A DNA stretch of 64,000 bases from Heliopora coerulea (Eukaryota; Cnidaria; Anthozoa; Scleralcyonacea; Helioporidae), in contig JASJOG010000082.1 in assembly GCA_030142905.1 (NCBI GenBank), forward strand, positions 124,001-188,000, given 5' to 3'. Under the pieces are notes generated by a model. The model had not been told where the DNA came from and did not search any database. It saw only the letters and a program-made list of their open reading frames with translations. The first letter of the stretch is position 1, and the number at the start of each line of letters is the position of its first letter. The translations under genes and the position numbers were made by a program. Shown here in pieces: positions 45,836-57,500 of this stretch.

Positions 45836-45975
45836 TACATGCATGCATGCATACCTATATGCATACACATACATAGGTGCATAAATAAGTACACCCAAAA
45901 TTATATGTACGCATATACACCTATACATCCATCAGTATATAGAAACATGCATGTATCCATATGTCGATACCTACT
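45836..45975. repeat. ACAT/GCAT microsatellite
   Basis: Interrupted CATACATGCATGCATGCATA-type repeat. The copy 2 counterpart at 62985-63175 also has ACACACAGAGACACACACAG. Confidence 0.75.
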
Positions 45976-45984
45976 TACGGTTTG

Positions 45985-46110
45985 ATGATAATCTGCCACT
46001 GCCGAAGTCAACTGAAAAATATTGATTCGACGTTGATTTGAACTTGTACCTTCCGGATACTGGTCCGTCGCTCTACCTGTTGAGCTATCGAGTCCACAGG
46101 GATTGGAGGC
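45985..46110 (-). repeat. tRNA-derived SINE-like head
   Basis: The minus strand reads GACTCGATAGCTCAACAGGT then AGAGC (D arm/box A) and GGTACAAGTTCAAATC (box B region). A second partial copy (T arm, GGTGCGGGTTCAAATCCC) is at about 46270-46310. Paralogous heads are at 63215-63310 and 63480-63525. The decayed anticodon arm speaks against a working tRNA. Confidence 0.55.
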
Positions 46111-46316
46111 AAGTTTTTATCTAACTTAAGTGCACGAAATATTCTTGTGACAACTTAACGCTTATCCGTGAGAGGATGCTCAGTGTTTCAATTCTATTTC
46201 AGAATCATACTCAGAGATACCTGGACAGTAACTTTTTCATGATAATCTGACACTGCCGAAGTCAACTGAAAAATGTTGACTCGAGCGGGATTTGAACCCG
46301 CACCTTCCGGATACCT

Positions 46317-47396
46317 GGAACATATGACAACAACATATAAAAAGGCCGACTAGAGTGACTACCAACGCCAAAACTTTACTGGATATAATACTAACAAATA
46401 TAGATGATACCAAGACTTTGGATTCCGGAGTGATACAAGTGGGGATCAGTGACCGTAGTCTTGTTTAAAAATAAGCATCCCAAAATAAAAGCCTACAATT
46501 GTCGAAACAAGGCAATTTAAACATTTCAATGCTACTAAATTTCAGCACGACTTAGATTAAGTGTTTAGTACACTACCAAGTTATACAGATCCAAACAAAG
46601 CATGGCACTTTTGGAAAGAAACTTTCCTTGAAATTGCTGATTTTCATGCACCAATCAGACGAAATCAAAATCAAAAGTGAATACAAACAATGGTTAACCA
46701 ATGAAATAATATCTATGAGTTATCATAGCGACTATCTTAACAAACAAGCAATCCGGCACAATTCTGCAACTTACGACGAATAGTACAAATGTTGTAGAAA
46801 CCAAATAAATCGATTAATTAAGGAAGTAAAAGCAAATTATTACATGTCTCAATTGGAAAATAGCAATAGTAGCAAAGATTGCTGGAAAGTTATTAATAGA
46901 CTTTTAGCATTCCGAGTGCACCCAAATTAATGAAGTAATAGTAAACGGCAACAAAGTAACTGGTGATCTGAACATCGCAAACGAATTCAACAATGTTTTC
47001 TCCACAATAGGGCCAAAACTAGCGAATAACATTATCTTAAGTGATCTTGATCCCCTTCATTACGTGACACCTGCATCTACAGTCGTTGAGTTCAAGAATT
47101 TAACACATCGAGAATTAAGGGGTGTACTAATGAGAACTAAAGTTTGTATATCATCTGGGCTTGACAGAATTTCCAACAAACTTTTAAAAGCAGCTGGAAA
47201 CACTATAGTCAATCCACTTTCAACATATTCAACGTATCTTTAAGCACTGGAACTTTCCCAGATAAAATGAAACATGCCAAAGTTATACCTATTTATAAAT
47301 CAGGCGAGAAAACTGACTGAAGCAACTATAGACCTATGGCTGTGATATCAGCTATTGCAAAAATGTTCGAACAGATTGTGTACAACCAATTCAATT
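46317..47396 (+). mobile_element. LINE (CR1/L2-type) fragment, EN end to RT start
   Basis: Broken plus-strand frames read TLLDIILTNIDDTKTLD and VIQVGISD (C-terminal endonuclease), then a linker with PWLTNE-like sequence and the beginning of the RT. Frameshifts and stops are many. It is cut at 47396 by sequence beginning GTGGGCGCCGCTTAATAAAT. The copy 2 counterpart starts at about 63535. Confidence 0.75.
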
Positions 47397-47800
47397 ACAG
47401 TGGGCGCCGCTTAATAAATCCGCGGTTATAAAATCCAGCCGCTTATTCTGGCCAAAATGAGTGGAAAGGAATTTTTACATTAAACTATACAGTAAAATCC
47501 GCCGGATAATAAATCCATCTGCCGTTTAATAAATCCACCTGGCGCCTGTTGGGTCCGTGCGCTGCCGGCAACTGCGCCTATGTTCCAAGCTTCGCAACTC
47601 CCGTAACGCGTAAAAACGTAAATAACAGCTCGCCGAAATGGCGGAAGTCCCGGTAGGGAAATCCCCTAATAATTGCTCGCGTAGACGTCTTCACGTCTTA
47701 ACGTACTTTACCATTATTTGACTTATTCATAGATTCATTCGTAGATTTATTCATTCATTCATCATTCATTTCATTCACTCATTCATTCATTCATTCATTC
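47397..47800. mobile_element. DNA-transposon-like end and ATTC repeat
   Basis: CAGTGGGCGCCGCTTAATAA at 47398 and repeated AATAAATCC(G/A)(C/T) motifs to about 47550, with CCACCTGGCGCCTG as a partly inverted end. The sequence interrupts the LINE. An ATTC microsatellite follows at about 47748-47802. The element type is uncertain. Confidence 0.4.
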
Positions 47801-47802
47801 AT

Positions 47803-48085
47803 TATGGGGTGCTTATGGCATAGCGGTAGTACATGTGTCCCTCACCAGTGTGACCAGGGTTTGATTCCGACTCCATGCAGTTATCTGATAAAGTTAGCTG
47901 GGTCACATGTGACAAGAGTATTGTCCAGTTTGACTCTACCAAGTATTGCAGGTTTTCTCCGGGTACTCCGGTTTTCCTACTGTTGTAACACTGGACTCAT
48001 GATGGGTGGCCCTCACTGGACCTCTTGGGAGAACAGCGTAGGTAGCTGATGGGGTTACCCAGTGTAAATAAAGGCACTTTACCTT
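47803..48085 (+). mobile_element. tRNA-derived SINE
   Basis: The head has box A-like TAGCGGTAGTACATG and box B-like GGGTTTGATTCC. The body has TTTTCTCCGGGTACTCCGGT, a core shared by many animal SINEs, and the tail is TTTACC repeats at about 48070-48095. A headless relative is at about 39650-39790. The open frame inside it is not a gene. Confidence 0.7.
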
Positions 48086-49848
48086 TACCTTTACCTTCAC
48101 TGATTTGCTTGTTCATTCATGCGCCTGTTCATTCATTGGCTCGTTCATTAGCGTGAATTATCAGCAGTATATTTCTGGGCTCCGATTGATTATTATTTAA
48201 GCCACATCAAGGCAAATGGTGCGGCTTAAATTCCCGGTGTTAAAATAAATGCTTAGTTTTGGAATTCGTAGCATTCCTGCTCATAATTATGCGTTACTTT
48301 TTAAAGGTGTAACTGCATGTAACGTACGATGATGAGTTTATTTGAGAAGGAATTGACTTAATTTTCAAATTTGATAAGTTGCCAGTATATTTATAATGAG
48401 GTTCTTCATTAATTAAATGTTGGCATAATGCCTAACTTCTGAATTTTAACGACACCATCTTTTTGTAAGATTCTCTTCTTTTCTCAATTGATTCTTCTAT
48501 ATGTCGAGAGAATATCCAAGAAACCTTTTCTTGATTTTGAAATATACTGTACTCATCATAGTCGCTCCTTTGAATGTACATTTTTAAAGAAGATCGAATT
48601 GTCATTTTCACCCCCATGAAAAGTTTCATCGGAATGTTTTTTACTCACTATTTAATCATTTCTTAAACTCAAATCATACAATAGTGTGAAGTTAAATTAG
48701 TTAAATAAATATTTTAATTATTTAAATAAGTTAAATATTTTCTTGATACTCGCACACACTGACAGAACATATGCCACACCTTTATTACTAACCAATTGGC
48801 ATTACATAATTATGGCACATCATCATTACTAACCAGTCGGCAGTACACGTCGCACATTATCATTGCTAACTGGTCGGCAATACATGTGACACTCCATAAT
48901 TGCAAACCAGAAGGCAGTACGTATGGTACACCATCGTTACTAACCAGCAGACAATACAGGTGACTGACAATTGTTACTAACCATTTGGCTGTACATATGG
49001 CACACTATCATTACTAACCAGCAAGTAAATATGACCTTTGCTATCCGTCTGAGTGTGCATATAGCTGTATGACTAGATAAGAAATCTGCCATTTTGATTC
49101 CCTTCTGGGGCTCCGAAATTTTTTTTCAATAAAAGGCTCGACAACAAGCTAAGTGATTCATGAAAGGACTTCAAAATTCCCTCCTTCGTAAAAAGCAGGC
49201 CAAATAAGACAGTCATAAGACTGGTGTTGAAATTTGAGATTCAAGACAGGGACGATGGAAAATAATGGGAAGATGGTGACGGACAGAACGGAGATGAATT
49301 GGAGAAGGATAAATGGAAGTAAAATTCAGAGGATGAATGAGAAGAAATAAAATAAAGAGTTGTTGAATGTCACTGATAAGATGCCTGAAGCTAAAGGTGG
49401 TACGGGCATTGTAGACGGAAGGAAGTAGACGATCCGCTTAGAATGGTGGTGATGATAAAAATGGACGGCAAAGGGAACAACAGACGGTCAAAGATGATGG
49501 GATTAGAAGAGATGTAAGATAGATGAGTCTTGATTGTTGGTTAAATGACAGAAATCGATGGCGGAAAATGATGCAGACATTCCTGGTCCGATTTTCCTAA
49601 CTAAAATAGTGATATCATTTTTTCTATATTTTTCGTCGTAAGTGAATTATGTTCTGTAAGTAGTTTTAACAGATTTTCATTTCAGAAAGAATTACGATGG
49701 AATCCCTTGACGTTAGAAAACCATTAATTAATGTATTATTTTCTTAAGACAGGAACTAGTGAAGTTTCAATATATAGTGCTTAATTATTCAATATTCACA
49801 ACAACGGTTAATTATTCAATAAATAAAAGTTAATTTGGTTCATTTACT
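48086..49848. repeat. Gene-free stretch with a 45-bp tandem array
   Basis: At about 48765-49025 is a tandem array of roughly 40-48-bp units with cores such as CACATCATCATTACTAACCA and (C/G)GGCA(G/A)TACA(C/T)GT. At about 49250-49560 lies a purine-rich stretch (GGAGAAGGATAAATGGAAGT type). The minus-strand frame 48432-48629 is Lys/Arg-rich and unassigned. Confidence 0.55.
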
Positions 49849-49997
49849 TTAACTCTTTCCCGTAGGGAGCTGTCCAGAAGTCCCCCTTAAAACCATTTTC
49901 CATTAGCTCCTTCCCGGAGGTATAAGACTTCTATAATTCTACTCTGTTCAACGCCAGACCACTTTACTCATCAAGTGATGTGCAAGGAGAGAGTTAA
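49849..49997. mobile_element. TTAA-flanked MITE, copy 2
   Basis: TTAACTCTTTCCCG at the left and GAGAGAGTTAA at the right, with a TTAA target site. The inner part is the reverse complement of the same family as 9081-9181 (TATAGAAGTCTTATACCTCC on the minus strand). No coding sequence. Confidence 0.6.
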
Positions 49998-50050
49998 GCG
50001 ACAGTAAAATCGTGATAATCCATACAGATAGGAAAAAGTTCAGTACATCT

Positions 50051-50633
50051 TGTTACGTGACAGTCGTCACGAGCCGAGAACATTCTCGAACATTCGAATT
50101 TCCTAGTTTTTACCTAGTCATACCGCTTATCAATACTGAGATAGTAATTTTGCTGACTCATGCTGATGTTACTTTAGTCATGAACATTGTCATGCTTTTT
50201 AGGTTACTTGAGTCATGAGCATTGTCATGATTGCTTGTAAAAATAGAACATTAGATCATTTAAGAAATGACGTAAGTTGACGTCATAGTTGCGGACGGGC
50301 TATATAAGCGCGACTCGCTCCGACCCTCGGTGTGTGTTATTGTGTGTTATTGTGTGTTATTGTGTGCTGTTTCATGTTGTTACGTGCTCAAGATCGTTAC
50401 CTGAATACAAGAAGCTAACAGTTGGTTGGAACGTGTTGCTGCTGGAACTTTTTGTCATCTTTAACCGTTGGGTCGTCAGAGTCACAAGCTTAAGTGTCGA
50501 GAAGACAGATAAGCCTTGAACATTTTAGTTATTGTCTTAACTCTTTAGTTTCTTTTCTCGTTTGTCTTAACTCTTTAGTTTCTTTTCGTTTTTGTGAATA
50601 AATCTTTTCGTTTCTTGTTACACGTCAGTAACA
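50051..50633 (+). mobile_element. Solo LTR with TATA, CRE and polyadenylation signals
   Basis: It begins TGTTAC and ends GTAACA, and is flanked by the direct repeat ATCT (50047-50050 and 50634-50637). Inside, in order: palindrome TGACGTCA (50278-50285), TATATAAG (50301), and AATAAA (50597), matching the U3-R-U5 order. No retroviral-type coding sequence adjoins, so this is a solo LTR of an LTR retrotransposon. Near the end, TCTTAACTCTTTAGTTTCTTTT is directly repeated. Confidence 0.7.
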
Positions 50634-50929
50634 ATCTTAACTACACTTTTCAAAGTATTGTCATGTTCTTTATGTCAAGGGAACAGAAGAGTGGAAAGCA
50701 ACAATCCGTGTACATCACTCCAAAACCGTCAACCAAAAATGAATACACCAACTTCGCCAAACAATGGTACCCCTGCGAAGAGTAGTCCCAGTTATTCAGA
50801 TGTAGTGTCCAAAAGCTCAAAAAATCGAAACGGTAAACACGTCTTCCATTATTTATTTTAAAAACGCATTAATAATTCCTTTTAATAATTCACATTTGGC
50901 ATTCGTTCAAAGTGTATCGCCATAGTGAA
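50634..50929 (+). other. Possible first exon, unassigned
   Basis: A plus-strand frame starts ATG at 50739 (MNTPTSPNNGTPAKSSPSYS) and meets a good donor, AACG/GTAAAC, after 50833. It lies just downstream of the solo LTR. No continuing exon was found on the plus strand, and the peptide is low in complexity. It might be a remnant of a retroelement first frame or nothing. Confidence 0.25.
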
Positions 50930-51425
50930 AGAGGCAAGTCGAAAAGTTTTAAAACATGTTTACTGACGTTTCGTTGCCGCGTGCAACATCTTCAGAGTGT
51001 AGGTTTACAGGGATGAGAAAAAACAATATATATGAATCTATAATTACATAGTGGAATAATTAGATGGCTAACCAATAGAAAACTAGGAGACGTGACAGGA
51101 AGTGACACGCATACGGAAGAGGAAAGCATTAGAATAGAGAAAGAGGTGTGGAAGAGATATTTTCGTTGAGAGACGGTTTGTATTTAGAAATAAGTAAACT
51201 CTCACGAATGAGGAGTTCAAAGTTAGAGAAAGACCTGCAGGAAGAAATGATGGAAAAATCGTTGGGAGAAATGGCGTGATTAGTCTGGGGAGTATGAGCC
51301 TGGATACTGGAAGTAGGAAACGAAGTGGTTGCTCGTTTATTACCCGTCAAAGGCGAAACCCCCATGTATTCTGAGATACGCGTGTATAAGTGGCGCCGTG
51401 TTTGGCCCAAGTAAGATTTAAATTT
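50930..51425 (-). mobile_element. Penelope-like element 3' fragment (GIY-YIG-like)
   Basis: The minus-strand frame 51410-51129 reads HLYTRISEYMGVSPLTGNKR ... LLIRESLLISKYKPSLN, as in the C-terminal GIY-YIG nuclease part of Penelope-like elements. The terminal motif on the minus strand is GCAACGAAACGTCAGTAAAC. It is the same family as 2968-3748 and lies just 3' of the last exon found for the TRIM-RRM gene. Confidence 0.65.
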
Positions 51426-51509
51426 AGTTTATGATTTATTAACATATATATTAACATCCAAGGCTTACGTCCAGAGAAAAAAAAAGAAGAAAAAGCTTGT
51501 AAAACAAAC

Positions 51510-54500
51510 CTGCCCCTCACGTTTTTGCGGACTTAGTTTCACAACTTTTCCTTGAATAATCTGTTCACGGTTTATTACTGCATGTGCAACTTTGTATAGA
51601 AAAAGAACAGAGGGAAAGAAAAAGTATTGTTAAAAAATTTTGCATGACATCAATAGGCACATAAAACATCAAGGTAACAGGATCAGTTGCCAATTTTCAG
51701 CAGAAATAAAATATCGGAAAATTTCAGAAAAAGCGAAGGCACTTACCGTCTGGATCTTCAAAGACCACTAAAGCTTCTCGGCGTCCCGGTAAGAACTTCA
51801 CTACTTGAATTTCACCTCCTTCATTCTTTTTTCTTTGAAAGTGAATGTATAGGTTGCTTTCCTTTATTCCTTCAGGGATATCAGAAACCACAACTGTCCT
51901 TGCTTCTTTTGAAATCTCTTTGTGCTTTTGATAAGAAGTAAAAGCAAACTTCAATTTTTGCAGAGAGGTTACCAACTCAAAAAAGTTTTCATCTGTCTGT
52001 CTGTACAGACGTACAAAGGACTTATTCTAGTTTGTATTGAGCAAATAAAACTAAACCAACACTTGTCCTTCCCAAAACAATAACTTAAACACGACTGAGT
52101 TTGGAAACAAACCTTTACTTCTTTCCTCGGTTGCTTATACTTTTCCACTTTCACAACTTTGTCCTCAACTTTCTGCTCTCTCGTCACAACTGCATTTGCA
52201 ACTTCATAAAAAATTTAAAAAAATATGAATAACAGTTGATGCCAAGGGTGACAGAGGGTGAATTGTTTCCTCGTATTGGTGGGAAACCTTTTTATCCCCC
52301 AAAATACATATTTTTTTTAAAGTTGATAACGGCTTTGCCATACTCATGGTACGTAGAAAATGCATTTTAAAGCTTTTTTGCTCAAAAAAACTATTTTCCA
52401 TTATGTTGCAAAGGGAGTTTTCATTGAAGCGTCAGAAAAGATTTTTCGTTTTTGCTCATGTAGAAATCCTGATTGCTCCTCCAGTGAAATAATTCGGCTT
52501 TTCTAATATCCAATAAGTAAAACTGTGTTACAAGCTTTTTTGCTTTTTTTTTTACCTTCATAACTTTCAAAGACAACCAAAGCTTCACGTCTGTCCGGAT
52601 ATAATGTAACTCCTTGTACTTTTCCACCTGAATTCTTTTTCCTCTGGAAGTGAATGGTCAGTTGATTTTCTGTGATCCCTTCAGGTAAATCAGAAACCAA
52701 AACCGTCTTTATTTCCGTAGGGACGCTCTAAAAATTGCGGTGAGATTCAAAGAAAATTTATCTAAAGGGCACCCAAAATGAGTGAGACCGGTCCGAGCTT
52801 ATTTTCCGAACCAGTCTCTTGTAAACAGGAACAAGGATTTGTATGGGTAACGATCTCATGTCGAGCTGTGCAGACTCCTTACCGGTCTCATGTAATCAGC
52901 CCCTTAAGTTTACTTAATTTACTTAAGACAAAAGGACCCTGATACCGATTTGTTAGAGCTTCAACAATACGTTTTCATACCTCCTCCATTTTCTTTGCGT
53001 ATCTCTGGACATCAATGTGAGTGCCACATAAATTGTGCTCCCTCTTTAAAACGTTCTCTGCAACTAAGCAATAAATCCACAGGCGGGAGTTAAACTTTTA
53101 GCATCTGACTTTATTAGACAGGCTCTGAGACCACTTAATGGATTGAAGAGTTCTACAACTGCAAAATTTCCCAAACCAGTTTGGGAGCTTGCAAAAGCTC
53201 TGAACAGAATATCGCAATTAACTTAAATACTGTTGAAGCTCTTACCCACTAACAGTTCCTGTATTTTACCCAGTGGATCTACAGATGTTGTCTCTGTACA
53301 AAATATTTTAAATCATGTACAAACCAAAATCTCCGATTGTGCTGATGATAAATCTGATTCCCTAAATTGCAATACCATTTCAATGGAAGCTTTTTCCACA
53401 AACAAAGTATTAACTGCGGAAGCCACTGACTGTTTGCCTGCCTTCGGGTTTGGGAGATTAATATTCAGTGGAGAAGGTTTACTTGATAAAATTTCTAGAA
53501 ATAAGGGTTTTAAGATTACAGCTTTGAATGTAAATAGTTTACCAGCTCATATAGATGAATTAAGAGCATATATTATCACAGGCTCTATAGATATTCTTGC
53601 CCTAAATGAAACTAAACTTGATAAATCCCAGATACATTAGTGTCGATTCCTGGATATACCCTTGAACGACATTATAGAAATAGAAATGGTGGCGGGGGTG
53701 CACTTTACACTAGAAACGTTATTAACTATGAACGGATGCACGAGATTAAGCAGGATCCATTAGAATGGCTTTGTATCAAAGTAATTAAACCAAAAACTAA
53801 GCCATTTATTGTCGGCACATGGTACAGGCCACCAACCTCTGATAATTCAATTATGAATTTTTTTGAGCAACTAATTATTAAGCTAGAAGCACATCAATTG
53901 GAGGTTAATATTATTGGTGATTTTAATTGTGATGTAGATGCACCTTCCCTTAACTCTCATACAAAGAACTTTCTTGATCAATATCACCAAATTATAAATG
54001 AACCAACAAGAATAACAAGAACTACATCCAGTATTATTGATTTACTTATTACAAATAACCCGACCTTGTTTAAGAGTTCTGGGGTGTGCCACATTGGAAC
54101 TAGTGACCATTCAATTGTTTATGGCATCCGTAAATTCAATATACCCAAAAGTCATCCAAAAATTATTAATAGCAGACAGCTTAGAAATTTCGATGGTAAT
54201 GCTTTTAGATATGACTTAGGTTTGGCTCCATGGCATAATATCATGCGATTGGATGACCCTAATGTTGCATGGAATGCCTGGAAAGCTATTTTTGTAAACA
54301 TTGCGGATGTACATGCCCCGAGACGGAATAGGAAAATTAGGAATAAAAATTCACCTTGGTTAACTCGTAATTTGAAGTGGTTGATGTTTGAAAGGGTAAG
54401 CTAAAGAGAATTGCAGCTAGATTTAAATCTGATGAAAATTGGGCAAAGTATAAAAGTGCTAGAAATAATGTTAACCAGTGCATCAAATCTGCCAACATCT

Positions 54501-57500
54501 CATACTACCAAAACTATTTTAGAGATAACATTGGCGATATTAAAAACCCCTGGAAAGGTGTGAATGAAATTATAGGCAAGGGCCCTAAAAATCGTGAAAT
54601 ATCTAATATTAAAATTGACGAAAGAGAATATATCGATCGAAATGAAATCAGTAATGTTATTAATGAACATTTCTGTAACATTGGTCCTAAATTAACAAAA
54701 TCAATACCAAAATCGAATGCCTCGTATCTTGATTATATTACTCAAACAGAAACTAGTTTTTCACTCAATGAGACAAACGATTCTGTGGTATATGAATGGA
54801 TACAATCGCTCCCTGTCAACAAGGCTACTGGCCTTGATGAGATATCTTGTAGATTGGTGAAAGAAGCTGCTCAAATTGTTACTCCATCCTTAACTTTTAT
54901 TATTAATTTGTCATTTAAATGTGGAATCTTTCCCATTGAATGGAAAGCTGCAAAGGTGTTGCCTGTTTATAAGGAAGGAGCACAGTCAAATCCTGATAAT
55001 TATCGACCAATATCTGTCTGGCCAGTTATTAGTAAAATAATTGAAAAAATTGTATTTAATCAATATTACGATTATCTGCTTAATAATAATTTACTGGCCC
55101 AAACACAGCACGGATTTAGACCAAAGCATTCTACATTGACAACTCTTCTTTTATCGACAAATCGTTGGTATCAAAATATTAATGAGGGCTTGCTAAATGG
55201 CGTTTTATTCTTGGATTTGAAAAAAGCCTTCGATACCGTTGATCATCATATACTTCTAGAAAAACTTAAATTGTATGGGGTTGATTCTAACTCACTTAAG
55301 TGGTTTAAATCTTATTTATCTGATCGAAAGCAATGCACAAATGTAAATGGTACTTTATCTCACATCCTACCCTTTGTAAAAGGGGTTCCTCAGGGTTCAG
55401 TTTTGGGACCCCTATTATTCTTAGTTTATATAAATGATCTTCAAACATGTGGGTGTGCATCATCTATGATGATGTATGCAGATGACACGTGTTTGACGGC
55501 AACTGCTCTAACAACCCTGAGGAGCTTGAAGTAATTTTAAATGATAATTTGAAGAAAGTACAAAGTTGGCTAAGAGCTAACAAGCTTACTCTAAATGTTA
55601 AAAAAACTAAATATTTAATTATAGGTAGCCAAAATAAACTTGGAAGTCTTAATTATAATTTTAACATTAAAATCGATGATAAAACCATAGAAAGGAAATA
55701 CTCATATAAGTATCTGGGAGTAGAAATAGATGAAAACTTAAATTGGCATCCACATATAGATGAAATAAGCAAAAAGGTGTTGACAGGTCTTGGACCGTCC
55801 TTCCTTGGTTCATCCATTGTGGTACGGAGTAAGATTCCAGAATTAGATTAAGTTGTTCTGCAATGCGACGATGAAGTGTTTTAAAATTCTTCAGCCAAAA
55901 TCTCTGCACGCCATCCAGCCTAGGCCCTTTCCAATTCGATATTTTCTTCAACTGCTGTTTCACATCCAGTACAGAAATCATCACATCCTCTTGGGTCGTG
56001 TGTTGGCTCAGGTCTTGTCTAACTTCGTCTAACCATTCTGCCTGTCGATTGGGCTCGGTAGGATTTTCCCAGATATTGCTCCAAAAATCGCAGCTCTCTA
56101 GGGGATCAGGTTTAATATCTCTCTCCCTGGTTACACCGCCCATTTCTTGATAGAATTTCTTCTGATCATTCTGAAACATGCGATTTTCCCTGTTGTGGTT
56201 TATCCGTTGTTCATATCTTCTTAATTTTGCAGTATTCGCTGCTTCAATTTCTCAATAACAACATTCAACCCTTTCTTTCTCACATTGTATTTCTTCTCAG
56301 TCTGTGTCAACCCCTTGCCAACTTTACTCCGATTGTTCTTTCTCCTCTCCAGCTTGCTTATCTCTCTCCTCAACACATCAGTTTTGCTCTTTATTCTTCT
56401 CTTCCAAAAGGGTTCTTTCTTGCTTCAGTACTTCTTTTTTTATACCTAGTCTCCGCGTTACAACTATAGTTGCGGTTCGCACTAGCCGATTGGTTTCGGT
56501 TGTATCAGCTGTTTTAATGTGTGCTAGTACATCATCCACTTCTTTAGCCACCTCACGGAGCTTCTTTCTCTCCACATGTTTCAAAGATGTTTGTTGTTCT
56601 GTCTCATCTTCTTCTGGAGCCAATTTGATATCATTCAGAATATCTCGCTGTCCCTCTGACAGTTCTTCCGGATTTAGGACTCGAAATTGGTAAACTCCTT
56701 CCTCGTTGTCTTCCCTCTCCTATCTACACTCAGAAACAGGTTCTTGATTTTGCTGCATATTCATTCCATCATTATTCATCCTATTCTCATCATTCTCGTC
56801 ACCTGCCGCACTATCCACTCGTCGCTTAATCTCCTCCAGCTCGACAATACTTATTATATATTCTAATAATATACACGAAAAGTTTTTATATTCTGATTGT
56901 TTGAGAGCAGTACAATTGCAAGGTAACACAGTGCAGAAATCAAGGTCAAAGTAATTTGCATTGAATTACCTTGAATTATCTGACTGGCCTTTTTCGAATC
57001 AAATCCACTTCGTGGCATTAAATAAACTCTTAGACGTACAGATAGGCTGGCACAAATAGACAGAAAGACAGACAAATATACATAAAGGCGAGGTATCTTC
57101 AACTTAAATTGTGAAAAGAAAGGAAAGACAGCTTTAAATCATTATAATGCAAAAGCAAATTTAAAAAAAATCTAATGAATAAATAATGTAAGTAAAAAAA
57201 ATTTTTAACTTGGGACACATTTAGTAAATGATGGTAGACTGTTCCAAAACAGACTGACAGATGGACTGACAGATAAACTGGACGACAGAATGATGCTACC
57301 AACTGGTAGGATCCACCCATTCCCAAATATGTATAATTAATATTATATACTTGCCTTCTACTGCATAAAGCGTTTCGCTGGTGTTTTTAGAGTTTCCCCC
57401 GTCCTCAACTTTCCCCATATATTTAATCTCAGAAACTTGTTTATAATCTATCGGACTGCGTTTGTAACAAACTTTATCATCATCAGCGGGCTTCATAGAT

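Larger units (their letters stand above)
42448..47396. repeat. Segmental duplication D, copy 1
   Basis: Matches 59570-64000 with an offset of about 17.13-17.2 kb. Shared landmarks: GAGAATAAATGAGTCACTGC (42531/59655), GTCTTGACAGACTAGGAGAC (43697/60824), the TGTGGCTTTGACGTCAGCAA stretch (44581/61707), GTAGCAAGGCATAACG (45493/62639), tRNA-like heads and a LINE. A piece at about 42885-43625 is in opposite orientation in copy 2. The copy ends where the LINE is cut at 47396; copy 2 runs off the window. It contains an orphan DTC exon at 44801-44873. Confidence 0.78.

Noticed and set aside
47804..48049. 81-aa frame in unique-looking sequence
   Set aside because: Lies entirely within a tRNA-derived SINE.
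48432..48629. Minus-strand Lys/Arg-rich frame as a further exon of the TRIM-RRM gene
   Set aside because: No RRM-like motif (HFQRK, REALV) is present and I could not find splice sites in the right phase.
48765..49025. CRISPR-like array
   Set aside because: The host is a eukaryote; the units are contiguous diverged tandem copies with no distinct spacers.
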